Shown: piece by piece, positions 9,573 through 17,941 of the stretch
Layout: every line of letters begins with the position of its first letter
Numbering within the stretch: position 1 is the first letter of the stretch
Source: Planococcus kocurii
Lineage (GTDB): Bacteria > Bacillota > Bacilli > Bacillales_A > Planococcaceae
DNA length: 64,000 bases
NCBI RefSeq assembly: GCF_001465835.2
Contig: NZ_CP013661.2
Location: forward strand, 2,162,501 to 2,226,500
Reading direction: 5' to 3'
Position numbers and translations under genes: made by a program
Notes under the pieces: model-generated
Seen by the model: only the letters and a program-made list of their open reading frames with translations
Database searches by the model: none
Told to the model about the DNA's origin: nothing

Positions 9573-11018
9573 ATGAACATTAAAAAGTTTAGTGAGTACG
9601 GAGTAAGTGAACCAATTGTAAAGGCTCTTGAAGGACTGGGCTATACAGAACCGACAGAAGTCCAAAGTAAAGTGATTCCTGTAGCATTGTCAAAGACTGA
9701 CCTAACGGTAAAGTCGCAAACAGGAAGCGGTAAAACAGCAGCGTTCGGAATTCCAATCTGCGAACTAGTTGACTGGGAAGAAAACAAACCGCAAGCATTA
9801 ATTTTGACACCAACGCGAGAATTAGCAGATCAGGTAAAAGAAGATTTAACAAATATCGGCCGCTTTAAACGCATTAAAGCGGCGGCAGTTTATGGTAAAC
9901 AGCCTTTTGCTTATCAGCAGGCTGAACTCAAGCAAAAATGTCACGTCGTCGTTGGAACACCGGGCCGTGTTTTTGATCATATTGAACGTGGAACATTGAA
10001 CTTAGAGCGTATAGAGTACTTGGTTCTTGATGAAGCGGATGAGATGCTGAATATGGGCTTTGTCGAACAAGTAGAGGCTATTATCAACAAATTGCCGAAG
10101 CAGCGCACAACCATGCTGTTTTCAGCGACTTTGCCTGAAAATGTAGAAAAACTGCAGAAAAAATACATGACTGATCCCAAGCATATAGAAATTGCTGCCA
10201 CTGAAAGCTTAACAGCTCAAATCGATCATTCGTTATTTGTTGTTGCTGAACAGAAGAAGTTTTCGCTGTTACGTGACGTAACAATTGTTGAAAATCCGGA
10301 TAGCTGCATCATTTTCTGTCGCACAAAAGACAATGTCGATTTTGTCATGGAACAATTGGAAAAGCATTATTATACTTGTGATAAATTGCACGGTGGTATG
10401 CTTCAAGAAGATCGTACAGCAGTCATGAACGATTTTAAGCGTGGAGAATTCCGTTACTTAGTAGCGACAGATGTTGCAGCACGCGGAATTGATATTGACA
10501 GTATTACGCACGTCATTAATTATGACTTGCCAATGGAGAAAGAAAGTTATGTGCACCGTTCAGGACGTACCGGACGTGCGGGTAAAACAGGAAGAGCGAT
10601 TTCGTTTGTAACACCAAACGAAGATAAATTTCTTGCGGAAATCGAAGATTATATCGGATTTGAAATTCCGCGTAGAACAGCTCCTTCAGTTAATGATGTG
10701 GATCGTGCAATGCCTGCGTTTACTGAGAAGCTTGAAAGCCGTCCAAAACTCAAAAGAAATAAAAATGAGCAAGTGAATAAAGATATTCTTAAGTTGTACT
10801 TTAATGGGGGCAAGAAAAAGAAACTTCGTGCTTTTGATTTCGTTGGAACTTTGACGAGCATTCCGGGAGTGACAGCTGAAGACATTGGAATTATTAAGAT
10901 TCAAGATACAGTGACGTATATTGATATTTTGAACGGCAAAGGCCCTATGGTGCTAAAAGCGATGAAAGATAAAACCATAAAAGGAAAGACACTCAAAGTG
11001 CACAAAGCAAATAAATAA
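9573..11018 (+). CDS. dbpA: DEAD-box ATP-dependent RNA helicase DbpA/YxiN (481 aa)
   Basis: This ribosome-assembly helicase unwinds RNA near hairpin 92 of 23S rRNA. The helicase core has the Q motif region, SQTGSGKTA (motif I), [29 protein letters not shown] and [10 protein letters not shown] in order. The C-terminal 80 residues ([20 protein letters not shown] to the final KVHKANK) match the DbpA-type RNA-binding domain of B. subtilis YxiN, which gives 23S specificity. Two starts are possible: ATG 9567 (MIMNIKK) or ATG 9573 (MNIKK). GGAG at 9562-9565 favours 9573. It is monocistronic with its own terminator. Confidence 0.95.
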   Translation: MNIKKFSEYGVSEPIVKALEGLGYTEPTEVQSKVIPVALSKTDLTVKSQTGSGKTAAFGIPICELVDWEENKPQALILTPTRELADQVKEDLTNIGRFKRIKAAAVYGKQPFAYQQAELKQKCHVVVGTPGRVFDHIERGTLNLERIEYLVLDEADEMLNMGFVEQVEAIINKLPKQRTTMLFSATLPENVEKLQKKYMTDPKHIEIAATESLTAQIDHSLFVVAEQKKFSLLRDVTIVENPDSCIIFCRTKDNVDFVMEQLEKHYYTCDKLHGGMLQEDRTAVMNDFKRGEFRYLVATDVAARGIDIDSITHVINYDLPMEKESYVHRSGRTGRAGKTGRAISFVTPNEDKFLAEIEDYIGFEIPRRTAPSVNDVDRAMPAFTEKLESRPKLKRNKNEQVNKDILKLYFNGGKKKKLRAFDFVGTLTSIPGVTAEDIGIIKIQDTVTYIDILNGKGPMVLKAMKDKTIKGKTLKVHKANK

Positions 11019-11023
11019 GTAGC

Positions 11024-11058
11024 AACCACAGGCATTTAAAAGTCTGTGGTTTTTTTAT
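11024..11058 (+). terminator. Terminator after dbpA
   Basis: AACCACAG (11024-11031) pairs with CTGTGGTT (11044-11051), followed by a T-run. Confidence 0.9.
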
Positions 11059-11199
11059 TTTCCTGGAAATAAAATTGCTGTGTAACATATGAAATAGTTA
11101 AAAAGTCTTTTTATATACCATTATTTAGGCTAAAAAATATGTCTATACAATACTTATGTCACAAAATGAATTCTTATTGTAATGGAATATGTTCTTTAT

Positions 11200-11232
11200 T
11201 GTTACACGTCTGTAATATTGCCGTGCTATTTT
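11200..11232 (+). promoter_or_regulatory. WalR box and extended -10 promoter
   Basis: TGTTAC-ACGTC-TGTAAT (11200-11216) fits the WalR (YycF) direct-repeat consensus TGTWAH-N5-TGTWAH at every position. Eight bases downstream is an extended -10, TGCTATTTT (11224-11232). The box lies over the -35 region, as expected for an activator site, and 50 bp before the start of a wall-enzyme gene. Confidence 0.72.
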
Positions 11233-11266
11233 GGTTGTACTTAGAAAAAGCAAAGGGGATAGCGGA

Positions 11267-11833
11267 TTGAAAAAACTATTAATCGTATTGAGTTTTGCAC
11301 TGGTTTTATTCCTAAGCACTTCGATTGTAAGTTCAGCTGCAACTAATGTTTACACAGTAAAAAGTGGGGACACATTATATAAGATTGCGAAAACACAGAA
11401 AGTATCGGTTAGTAATTTAAAGATTTGGAATGGCTTAAAATCCAATACAATCCATCCAAAACAAAAACTCAAATTGAAAAAAACAACAGCAAAGCCAGCT
11501 TCTAAAAAACAGACTCCATCACGTGCTACGAGTGGATCGGTAAAAAAAGAGTTTACAGTTAGTTCAACAGCCTATACAGCATATTGCAAAGGGTGTTCAG
11601 GAGTGACAAGAACTGGACTTAATTTAAAGAAGAATCCTGGACTAAAAGTTATCGCAGTAGATCCGAAGGTCATTCCGCTAGGGACGAAAGTTCATGTTGA
11701 AGGCTATGGCTATGCGGTTGCTGGGGACACGGGCGGCGCTATCAAAGGTAAAAAAATTGACGTTTTCATCCCAACTCAAAGCAAAGCACTTAAGTGGGGA
11801 CGCAAAAATGTAAAAATAAAAATACTTAACTAA
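11267..11833 (+). CDS. Secreted LysM-3D domain cell-wall enzyme, YocH-like (188 aa)
   Basis: Residues 1-25 are a Sec signal peptide. Residues about 28-70 form one LysM domain (YTVKSGDTLYKIAKTQKVSV), which binds peptidoglycan. Residues 95-188 form a 3D domain (three conserved Asp), with VIPLGTKVHV and AGDTGGAIKGKKIDVF, related to the catalytic fold of MltA lytic transglycosylases. The domain order equals B. subtilis YocH, a WalR-regulated autolysin, and a perfect WalR box lies upstream. The start is TTG 11267, with AAAGGGG 8 nt before it. A longer reading from GTG 11231 lacks a ribosome binding site and would hide the signal peptide. It probably helps remodel the wall during growth. Confidence 0.88.
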   Translation: MKKLLIVLSFALVLFLSTSIVSSAATNVYTVKSGDTLYKIAKTQKVSVSNLKIWNGLKSNTIHPKQKLKLKKTTAKPASKKQTPSRATSGSVKKEFTVSSTAYTAYCKGCSGVTRTGLNLKKNPGLKVIAVDPKVIPLGTKVHVEGYGYAVAGDTGGAIKGKKIDVFIPTQSKALKWGRKNVKIKILN

Positions 11834-11877
11834 AAAAACTCCGACTCATTTTCATGAGTCGGAGTTTTTTTAGTTAA
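11826..11877. terminator. Perfect 24-bp bidirectional terminator hairpin
   Basis: Arms 11826-11849 and 11854-11877 are perfect complements with a TTTC loop. They have an A-run on the left and a T-run on the right. The last codons and stop of the LysM-3D gene lie inside the left arm. Confidence 0.92.
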
Positions 11878-12004
11878 AAAGAGGTGTCACTTGATATTCA
11901 ATCCGTGTTTTACAAAAATACAATTACAGGTCGTTCTCTTAAAATGGGTTTATCTACTTGAGCCGCACATTGAAAAGATCAAAAGAGGGTAAACTCAAAT
12001 AAAT

Positions 12005-12032
12005 AGTCTTTTATTAACTTACACGGTATAAT
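12005..12032 (+). promoter_or_regulatory. Candidate promoter of carotenoid operon 1
   Basis: A perfect -10 TATAAT lies at 12027-12032. The -35 is poor (AGTCTT-like at 12005). It lies 56 bp before the first crt gene, and no complete SigB motif was seen. The rest of the gap 11878-12087 shows nothing further. Confidence 0.55.
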
Positions 12033-12087
12033 ATTTGTATAGTAAATGTAGAACTTTTAGGGTGATTCGAAATGGAGGGCATCTGTT

Positions 12088-13614
12088 ATGCCGGAAAAAA
12101 TGATTGTCATAGGAGCTGGACCAGGCGGTTTAGCTGCAGCTATGCTACTGGCCAGTAAAGGCTATCAAGTAGACGTCTACGAAAAACAACCATGGGTCGG
12201 AGGCAGAAATGCCGAACTGCGCCTTGGTGACTTTACCTTTGATACAGGGCCTACTTTTTTAAGTATGTTGCATTTGGTAGAAGAACTGTTTGAAGCTACT
12301 GGACGCGACTTAAAAGATTATATGGATGCAGTTGAGTTGGATCCTATGTATGAGCTGATTTTTGAAGATCAAAATTTGATCATGACACGGAATAATCAAG
12401 AGATGAAGAAACAAATAAATGAGAACTTTAAAGGTGATGGAGACGGATATGAACGTTTCATGAAAGAAACAGGGAAAAAGCTAGAAGCCTTATCGCCTAT
12501 GTTGCAATCGAAGATGGACAGTTATTTTGATATGGTTCACCCGAAAGTTTTAAAAGCTCTTCCAGAACTTGAAGTAAACAAAACTTTGTACGACGTATTA
12601 TCTCGCTACTTTAAAGATGAACGGATGAAAATGGCGTTTGCTTTTCAATCGAAATACTTAGGAATGTCGCCGTGGGAATGCCCTGGTGCTTTTTCAATTC
12701 TTTCCTATATGGAACATGCTTACGGCATCTACCATCCAATTGGTGGAGTCAATCAATTATCACAAGCGATGGCAAAAGTGGTAGAAGAATTAGGTGGGAA
12801 AATTCACACGAGTACGGGTGTAAAGAAATTATGGATTGAAAATCGCAAAGTTAAAGGCGTAGACCTTGAAAATGGTGAGCGTAAAATAGCGGACGAAGTA
12901 ATCATTAATGGGGATTTTGCTCACGCGATGAACAATTTAGTGGAACCGGGGATTCTGAAAAAATACACACCTGAAAAATTGGCAAAGAAAAAATATTCTT
13001 GCTCAACATTTATGTTGTATTTAGGATTGGATAAAAAATACGATCTCTCTCATCACACAATTGTATTTGCAAAAGATTACAAAAGAAATGTTGAAGAGAT
13101 GACGAAGTCTCGTATTCTTTCAGCAGACCCTTCGATTTATGTGCAGAACGCTAGTGTCACTGATCCGACCTTGGCACCAGAAGGGAAATCAGCGCTCTAT
13201 ATTTTAGCACCTGTGCCTAATAATTTTAGTGATATTGGCTGGGAAAATGAACAACATGCGTTCCGAGAATTGGTATTGGATACGATTGAAGAGAAAACGG
13301 AATTTAAAGACTTGAGAAATCATATAGAAGTTGAAAAAATGCTGACACCTATGGGTTGGCAAGAGGATTATTCAGTTTATCAAGGAGCAACATTTAACCT
13401 TGGACATCAACTAACTCAAATGATGGTATTTCGTCCTCACAATAAATTTGAAGAATTAGGGAATTGCTGGTTGGTTGGTGGGGGAACTCATCCAGGAAGT
13501 GGGTTGCCGACTATTTTGGAGTCTGCGCGCATAACAGCTAACGGCATTCTTCAGCAACACGGAAAAACAGGAATACCAATTTTACCTCTACCTAAAATGG
13601 AGGGATTTGCATGA
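12088..13614 (+). CDS. CrtI/CrtN-family carotenoid desaturase or oxidase, first paralogue (508 aa)
   Basis: A flavin-dependent carotenoid dehydrogenase family member. The N-terminal FAD dinucleotide-binding motif is MIVIGAGPGGLAAAMLLASK, followed by VGGR and DTGPTF. The C-terminal family signature is VGGGTHPGSGLPTILESARI. It acts on a C30 polyene such as 4,4'-diapophytoene or a later intermediate. Whether it desaturates or oxidises cannot be read from sequence alone. It is the most CrtI-like of the three paralogues here. It opens the forward operon, and its stop overlaps the next start as ATGA (13611-13614), so translation is coupled. The product is probably membrane-associated, as for its relatives. 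Confidence 0.87.
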   Translation: MPEKMIVIGAGPGGLAAAMLLASKGYQVDVYEKQPWVGGRNAELRLGDFTFDTGPTFLSMLHLVEELFEATGRDLKDYMDAVELDPMYELIFEDQNLIMTRNNQEMKKQINENFKGDGDGYERFMKETGKKLEALSPMLQSKMDSYFDMVHPKVLKALPELEVNKTLYDVLSRYFKDERMKMAFAFQSKYLGMSPWECPGAFSILSYMEHAYGIYHPIGGVNQLSQAMAKVVEELGGKIHTSTGVKKLWIENRKVKGVDLENGERKIADEVIINGDFAHAMNNLVEPGILKKYTPEKLAKKKYSCSTFMLYLGLDKKYDLSHHTIVFAKDYKRNVEEMTKSRILSADPSIYVQNASVTDPTLAPEGKSALYILAPVPNNFSDIGWENEQHAFRELVLDTIEEKTEFKDLRNHIEVEKMLTPMGWQEDYSVYQGATFNLGHQLTQMMVFRPHNKFEELGNCWLVGGGTHPGSGLPTILESARITANGILQQHGKTGIPILPLPKMEGFA

Positions 13615-15068
13615 AAATAGCTATGGTCGGTGGTGGCGTCGGTGGTCTGATGGGCGCTTTATATTTATCGAATATGGGATTTGACGTTACTATTTTGGAA
13701 AAAGAGAAGAAGCTGGGCGGTCGCTTAACTTTCGTAGAAAGAGACGGTTTCAAAGTAGATCAAGGTCCAACCATCGTCTTATTACCTGAAATGTTTCAAG
13801 AACTACTCCAACAAGCAGGGATTCAAGCAGAGGATATCGAATTGTTATTATGTGATCCACTTTATTCAATTCGTTTTCCAGATGGTACGGTGTATACCAA
13901 GTACCCAGATATTGATCGTCAGTTACAAGAAATCGAAAACGTCTTTCCAACTGAAAAAGAAGGATTTCTTCGATTTATCTCAGAAGGGCGTGAACGTTTT
14001 AAAATTGGCAAGTCCTCATTTTTAGAACATTCATTTGTAAAAAAAGCCGATTTTTGGACAGCGGGAAATATAAAAAAACTATTAAAGCTAAAACCTCACC
14101 AGTCTGTTAATAAGCTGATGTCGAATTACTTTCGGGATGAACGGTTGCAATTAGCGTATTCCTTACAATCTTTGTATATCGGTGGAGATCCCTTTCGTGC
14201 TCCAGCGATGTATGCTCTTGTTCCTTTTAGCGAACATGAACACGGAGTGTATTATTTAAAAGGTGGCTACGGTAGCTTGATTCCAGTTCTGGAAAAAGAA
14301 TTACGAGCACGTAATAACGTCACGATTAAAACAGAGAGTTCAGTACAACAAATCGTCACAGAAAATCAGCAAGCAAAAGGAATTGAGACGGCAGAAGGCT
14401 TTGAAGCATTTGACGCGATTGTTTATAACGGTGATTTTCCAGGTATCGAAAAAATAGTGCCAGCGCAGAAAAAACGAAAGTACACAGCTTCTTCAGGATG
14501 TGTCTTGTTGTATTTTGGACTAAATAAGGTTTATGAAGAAGGCAATGTGCATCAATTTTTCATGGGTGATAGCTATGAAGATCATATGGATGATGTATTC
14601 GTGAAAAAGCAGAAAACGGAAAATCCGGCCATCTACACCTTCCATCCATCGAAAATAGATGATTCGTTGGCTCCAGAAGGTAAAGGTGTTCTTTATGTAT
14701 TGGTTCCAGTACCTTCAGGAACAGATATCGACTGGGCAAACGATAGCGTCTGGATTGACAAAATTATTGATCGCATGGAGAAGTTAGCTTTTCCAAATTT
14801 CCGAGAAGCAGTCGAGTGGATGGAAATTCGGACGCCTAAAGAAGCAGAAGCTTTTGGTTTGTTTAAAGGAGGCAGTTTTGGAATCGGTCCGACTTTGTTC
14901 CAGTCAGGCGTTTTTCGTCCTCAAGTCAAACCATTTAAGACAGATCATTTGTATGCAGTTGGTGCCTCAGTTCATCCAGGAGGAGGAATACCGATTGTCA
15001 TGCAAGGTGCAAAACTGCTAGCAGAGCAAATACAAAGCGATTTTGCAAAGGAAAGGGGCAACGCATGA
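13611..15068 (+). CDS. crtN: Dehydrosqualene desaturase, CrtN-like (485 aa)
   Basis: The sequence carries the FAD motif MVGGGVGGLMGALYLS and GPTIVLLPEMF, close in style to the staphylococcal CrtN GPTIVMMPDVY. The C-terminal signature is VGASVHPGGGIPIVMQGAK, preceded by GGSFGIGPTLFQSGVFRPQ, again CrtN-like. The expected reaction is stepwise desaturation of 4,4'-diapophytoene to diaponeurosporene or diapolycopene. It sits between another CrtI-type gene and crtM, with ATGA overlaps on both sides (13611 and 15065), so the three products are made in a coupled way. Assignment to CrtN rather than to another C30 desaturase is by motif resemblance and context. Confidence 0.87.
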   Translation: MKIAMVGGGVGGLMGALYLSNMGFDVTILEKEKKLGGRLTFVERDGFKVDQGPTIVLLPEMFQELLQQAGIQAEDIELLLCDPLYSIRFPDGTVYTKYPDIDRQLQEIENVFPTEKEGFLRFISEGRERFKIGKSSFLEHSFVKKADFWTAGNIKKLLKLKPHQSVNKLMSNYFRDERLQLAYSLQSLYIGGDPFRAPAMYALVPFSEHEHGVYYLKGGYGSLIPVLEKELRARNNVTIKTESSVQQIVTENQQAKGIETAEGFEAFDAIVYNGDFPGIEKIVPAQKKRKYTASSGCVLLYFGLNKVYEEGNVHQFFMGDSYEDHMDDVFVKKQKTENPAIYTFHPSKIDDSLAPEGKGVLYVLVPVPSGTDIDWANDSVWIDKIIDRMEKLAFPNFREAVEWMEIRTPKEAEAFGLFKGGSFGIGPTLFQSGVFRPQVKPFKTDHLYAVGASVHPGGGIPIVMQGAKLLAEQIQSDFAKERGNA

Positions 15069-15898
15069 TGGACTTAAAAGATGCTTATACCTCCTGTGAA
15101 AAAGTTATTGCTATGCATTCGAAAAGTTTTTATAAAGCTTTTTCTTTATTGCCAAAGGAAAAGCGTAAAGCTGTCTGGGCCGTTTATACGTTTTGCCGTA
15201 CAGTTGACGACATTGTCGACGAAGGACTAAATTCAAAAGAAGAGCTCGAGCAATTCAAGCACGATTTTAATGAATTCATAGAAGGCGTTTATGATTCTGA
15301 AAATCCGATGTGGGTGGCGCTTGCTCACGTATTCGAAAATTATGAAATGGATGTCGAGGCATTTTTAGGGTTGATCACGGGGCAAGAAATGGATTTGACG
15401 ATCAACCGCTACCGAACGATGGAAGAACTGTTGAACTACAGTTATCACGTGGCAAGTACAGTCGGACTGATGCTGCTGCCAATTTTGGCGCCAGGTAAAA
15501 CAGCCGTTCTAAAAGAAGGTGCTATTTCTCTTGGCTATGCTATGCAGATAACCAATATTCTCCGTGATATCGGAGAGGATCTAGAGATGGGTAGAATCTA
15601 TTTGCCGGAAGAAATTATGCATAAATACGAACTGGACGAAGATGAGCTGCGATCTGGAATTGTGAGTCCGCAATTTATTGCTGTTTGGGAATGCTTAGCA
15701 GACGAAGCTGAATTTCATTATAAAAAAGCGTTTGAAACAATTCAAGACTACCCATTGTCTTCAAGAGTTCCAGTCAAAGGGGCAGCACTCGTATACCGGG
15801 AAATCCTTTCGACCATCCGCTTGAAAGAATACAATGTCTTCAGCGAAAAGCATTACGTACCAGACAAATCAAAACAAGCAATCCTAGCTTGCTTGTAA
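15065..15898 (+). CDS. crtM: Dehydrosqualene (4,4'-diapophytoene) synthase (277 aa)
   Basis: This enzyme condenses two farnesyl diphosphates to the C30 carotenoid backbone. It is a trans-isoprenyl diphosphate synthase of the squalene/phytoene synthase family. The first Asp-rich motif DDIVD is at residues 48-52, and the second, in NILRDIGED, has D168 and D172. They bind the Mg-diphosphates. GRIYLPEE follows as usual. Assignment to CrtM rather than phytoene synthase rests on the C30-type neighbours. The start is ATG 15065, overlapping the crtN stop as ATGA. A second Met follows directly. The 122-bp repeat array begins just after its stop. Confidence 0.92.
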   Translation: MMDLKDAYTSCEKVIAMHSKSFYKAFSLLPKEKRKAVWAVYTFCRTVDDIVDEGLNSKEELEQFKHDFNEFIEGVYDSENPMWVALAHVFENYEMDVEAFLGLITGQEMDLTINRYRTMEELLNYSYHVASTVGLMLLPILAPGKTAVLKEGAISLGYAMQITNILRDIGEDLEMGRIYLPEEIMHKYELDEDELRSGIVSPQFIAVWECLADEAEFHYKKAFETIQDYPLSSRVPVKGAALVYREILSTIRLKEYNVFSEKHYVPDKSKQAILACL

Positions 15899-15900
15899 AA

Positions 15901-16225
15901 AGAAAAGCGCAAGCACCCGTGTAGCTCTGCCGGGCATAAGACGATCTGGCGAAGCGGCGTACTTTGCCGCACAGCAGGAGTGGCTTATGACCCAAAGAGC
16001 TGGGTGCTGGAGCTGGACAAAAAGAAAAGCGCAAGCACCCGTGTAGCTCTGCCGGGCATAAGACGATCTGGCGAAGCGGCGCACTTTGCCGCACAGCAGG
16101 AGTGGCTTATGACCCAAAGAGCTGGGTGCTGGAGCTGGACAAAAAGAAAAGCGCAAGCACCCGTGTAGCTCTGCCGGGCATAAGACGATCTGGCGAAGCG
16201 GCGCACTTTGCCGCACAGCAGGAGT
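15901..16225. repeat. 122-bp palindromic element in tandem, 2.7 copies
   Basis: Units start at 15901, 16023 and 16145. The third stops at 16225. Copies are identical except for one base (T15960 versus C16082 and C16204). Each full unit is an imperfect palindrome. In unit 1, GCACCC (15913), AGCTCT (15923) and CATAAG (15935) pair with CTTATG (15984), AGAGCT (15996) and GGGTGC (16002). Inside is a GCGGC/GCCGC hairpin (15954 and 15966). The GC-rich base use differs from the neighbours. It resembles the REP-like intergenic elements scattered through Bacillaceae genomes. Open frames across it are by-products of the repeat. The rest of the 549-bp gap (16226-16447) holds a shared terminator. Confidence 0.93.
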
Positions 16226-16373
16226 CATCGATTGAAAGAGAGCGCAAATCATGAAGACAATGACTTGCAACCAAACATGTAGTATAGTTTCTTTTAATGA
16301 AACAGGCAGCGATGAGGCCATAGGGAAATCAGGCTCATAGTGACGCTATGAACGAACTAGATAAATTCTCTAG

Positions 16374-16424
16374 AAAAAAGACACGTAAACACAAGTTTTT
16401 ACCTTGTGTTTACGTGTCTTTTTT
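16374..16424. terminator. Bidirectional terminator between the convergent carotenoid operons
   Basis: A perfect 22-bp stem (16374-16395 and 16403-16424, 7-nt loop) with A-run and T-run flanks serves both operons. Confidence 0.93.
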
Positions 16425-16447
16425 TATCTTTAGGTTATGCAGGTATG

Positions 16448-17941
16448 TCACTTTAACGAAACCCTTTTTTTAGAAGCTGAAATGATTTTTTCGGCGACGT
16501 TCAGTCCGCTTAACACAACCATTGGCGATCCACCGCCGGGATGAGTACTTCCACCGACGAAATAGAGATTTTGAATATCACGACTAGCATTAGCGGGGCG
16601 CAAAAAGGCATCTTTTCGCTTATTGGAAGAAGGACCGTACAAAGCTCCGCGGAATGAACCGAATTTTTCACGAATAAAAGTAGGGGTGAAAATTTTTTCT
16701 TCTGCTAAATAGCTACGAATGTCGACGCCATAGCTGAACAAGAAGTCATAAATACGTTCCTTGTAAGCTTCAGGATCAATTTGAAGATGTCCTTGTTTAG
16801 TCAGTGCAGGTGCATTGACTAAGATAAACAGGTTGTCGCCATCTGGTGAAACGGAAGAATCCGTATAGGACGAGTTGCTAATATAGACAGTGGGTTCGTC
16901 GCTATATGCAGAAGCCTCAAATAAATCGCTAAACTCTTTTTGATAATTCGATGAGAAAAAAACATTGTGGTGCTTCAAAATATCGAGTCGTTTAGTTAAA
17001 CCGACAGTTATAACGAATGCCGATATTGATGGTTCGAAAGCTGCCACTTTCGCATCGGATAAAGAAGGACGTTTTGCTTCTTCAACTAAAGCGGGAAACG
17101 CTGATAATAAGTCTCCATTTAAAATAACCAAATCAGCAGCAACGTGGGTACCATCTGCAAGTTCAATGCCAACTGCTTTTTTATCAGCTGTTACTATTTT
17201 TGCAACCTCTGTACCGGTATGCAATCGAGCACCTGATTTTCTAGCAACAGCAGCAAAAGCATCCGCAATTCCGGTATTTCCACCTTTTGTATAGTAGACA
17301 CCTTCAACCAATTCCAAATAGGCGATCATGGAAAAAGTGGCGGGTGCCCGGTAAGGTGAAGAACCAATATATGTGGCATAGCGGTCAAATGCTTGAACTA
17401 AGTAAGGCTCGGTGAAGTAGCGCTGGAAAAAATGATGCATGGACTCTGCTGGGCGTACTTGTAAAAGCGCAAAGCCAAGAGAAGGTGATAAATAATCACG
17501 CCAGGATTGGAACGTTACCGGAAAGAAATAGCGCTTTGACAATGCATATAAGCGACTGATTTCTTTTATGAAAGCCTTGTATTTTTCAGCGGCTACAGGG
17601 TCAAAGCTTTGAAGCTGGTAAATCATTTGTTGTTGATTGTTAGTAAAGTCAAATGCACGACCATCAGGGAAATGATTGCGAGTATGAACTTCTAACGGAA
17701 TGAAGTTCAGGTAATCTTGTGGACTTTCGCCAGTCTGTGAGATGACACTATTGAAGACATCTGGCATTGTGATGGTATTTGGACCAAAGTCAAAATGATA
17801 ACTTCCCAGTTTAACGGGCATAAGTTTGCCACCAAGATGATTGTTTTTTTCAAAAAGTTCTACATCGAACCCTGCATGGGCAAGCGTTACTGCGGAAGAA
17901 AGTCCACCCAATCCGCCACCGACTATAACGATTTTTTTCAT
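16448..17941 (-). CDS. crtP: C30 carotenoid oxidase, CrtP/CrtNb-like (497 aa)
   Basis: A flavin-dependent CrtI-family enzyme expected to oxidise a terminal methyl of diaponeurosporene or diapolycopene to an aldehyde or acid. The start region MKKIVIVGGGLGGLSSAV is the FAD motif, followed by LGGKL and FDFGPNTITMPDVF. The end RGALYGPSSNKRKDAF with FVGGSTHPGGGSPMV matches staphylococcal CrtP closely in pattern. The start is ATG 17941, overlapping the stop of the glycosyltransferase gene as ATGA, with AAAGGAAGG upstream. A longer upstream reading has no ribosome binding site and no homology. It is the last gene of the reverse operon. Confidence 0.9.
   Translation of the reverse strand: MKKIVIVGGGLGGLSSAVTLAHAGFDVELFEKNNHLGGKLMPVKLGSYHFDFGPNTITMPDVFNSVISQTGESPQDYLNFIPLEVHTRNHFPDGRAFDFTNNQQQMIYQLQSFDPVAAEKYKAFIKEISRLYALSKRYFFPVTFQSWRDYLSPSLGFALLQVRPAESMHHFFQRYFTEPYLVQAFDRYATYIGSSPYRAPATFSMIAYLELVEGVYYTKGGNTGIADAFAAVARKSGARLHTGTEVAKIVTADKKAVGIELADGTHVAADLVILNGDLLSAFPALVEEAKRPSLSDAKVAAFEPSISAFVITVGLTKRLDILKHHNVFFSSNYQKEFSDLFEASAYSDEPTVYISNSSYTDSSVSPDGDNLFILVNAPALTKQGHLQIDPEAYKERIYDFLFSYGVDIRSYLAEEKIFTPTFIREKFGSFRGALYGPSSNKRKDAFLRPANASRDIQNLYFVGGSTHPGGGSPMVVLSGLNVAEKIISASKKRVSLK

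Noticed and set aside
15901-16225. Possible CRISPR array
   Set aside because: Units are 122 bp, contiguous and identical without variable spacers, and no cas genes are near.
15840-16321. Long overlapping open frames on both strands across the 122-bp repeats
   Set aside because: They repeat the same peptide with the period of the DNA repeat, have no ribosome binding site, and are explained by the GC-rich palindromic units.
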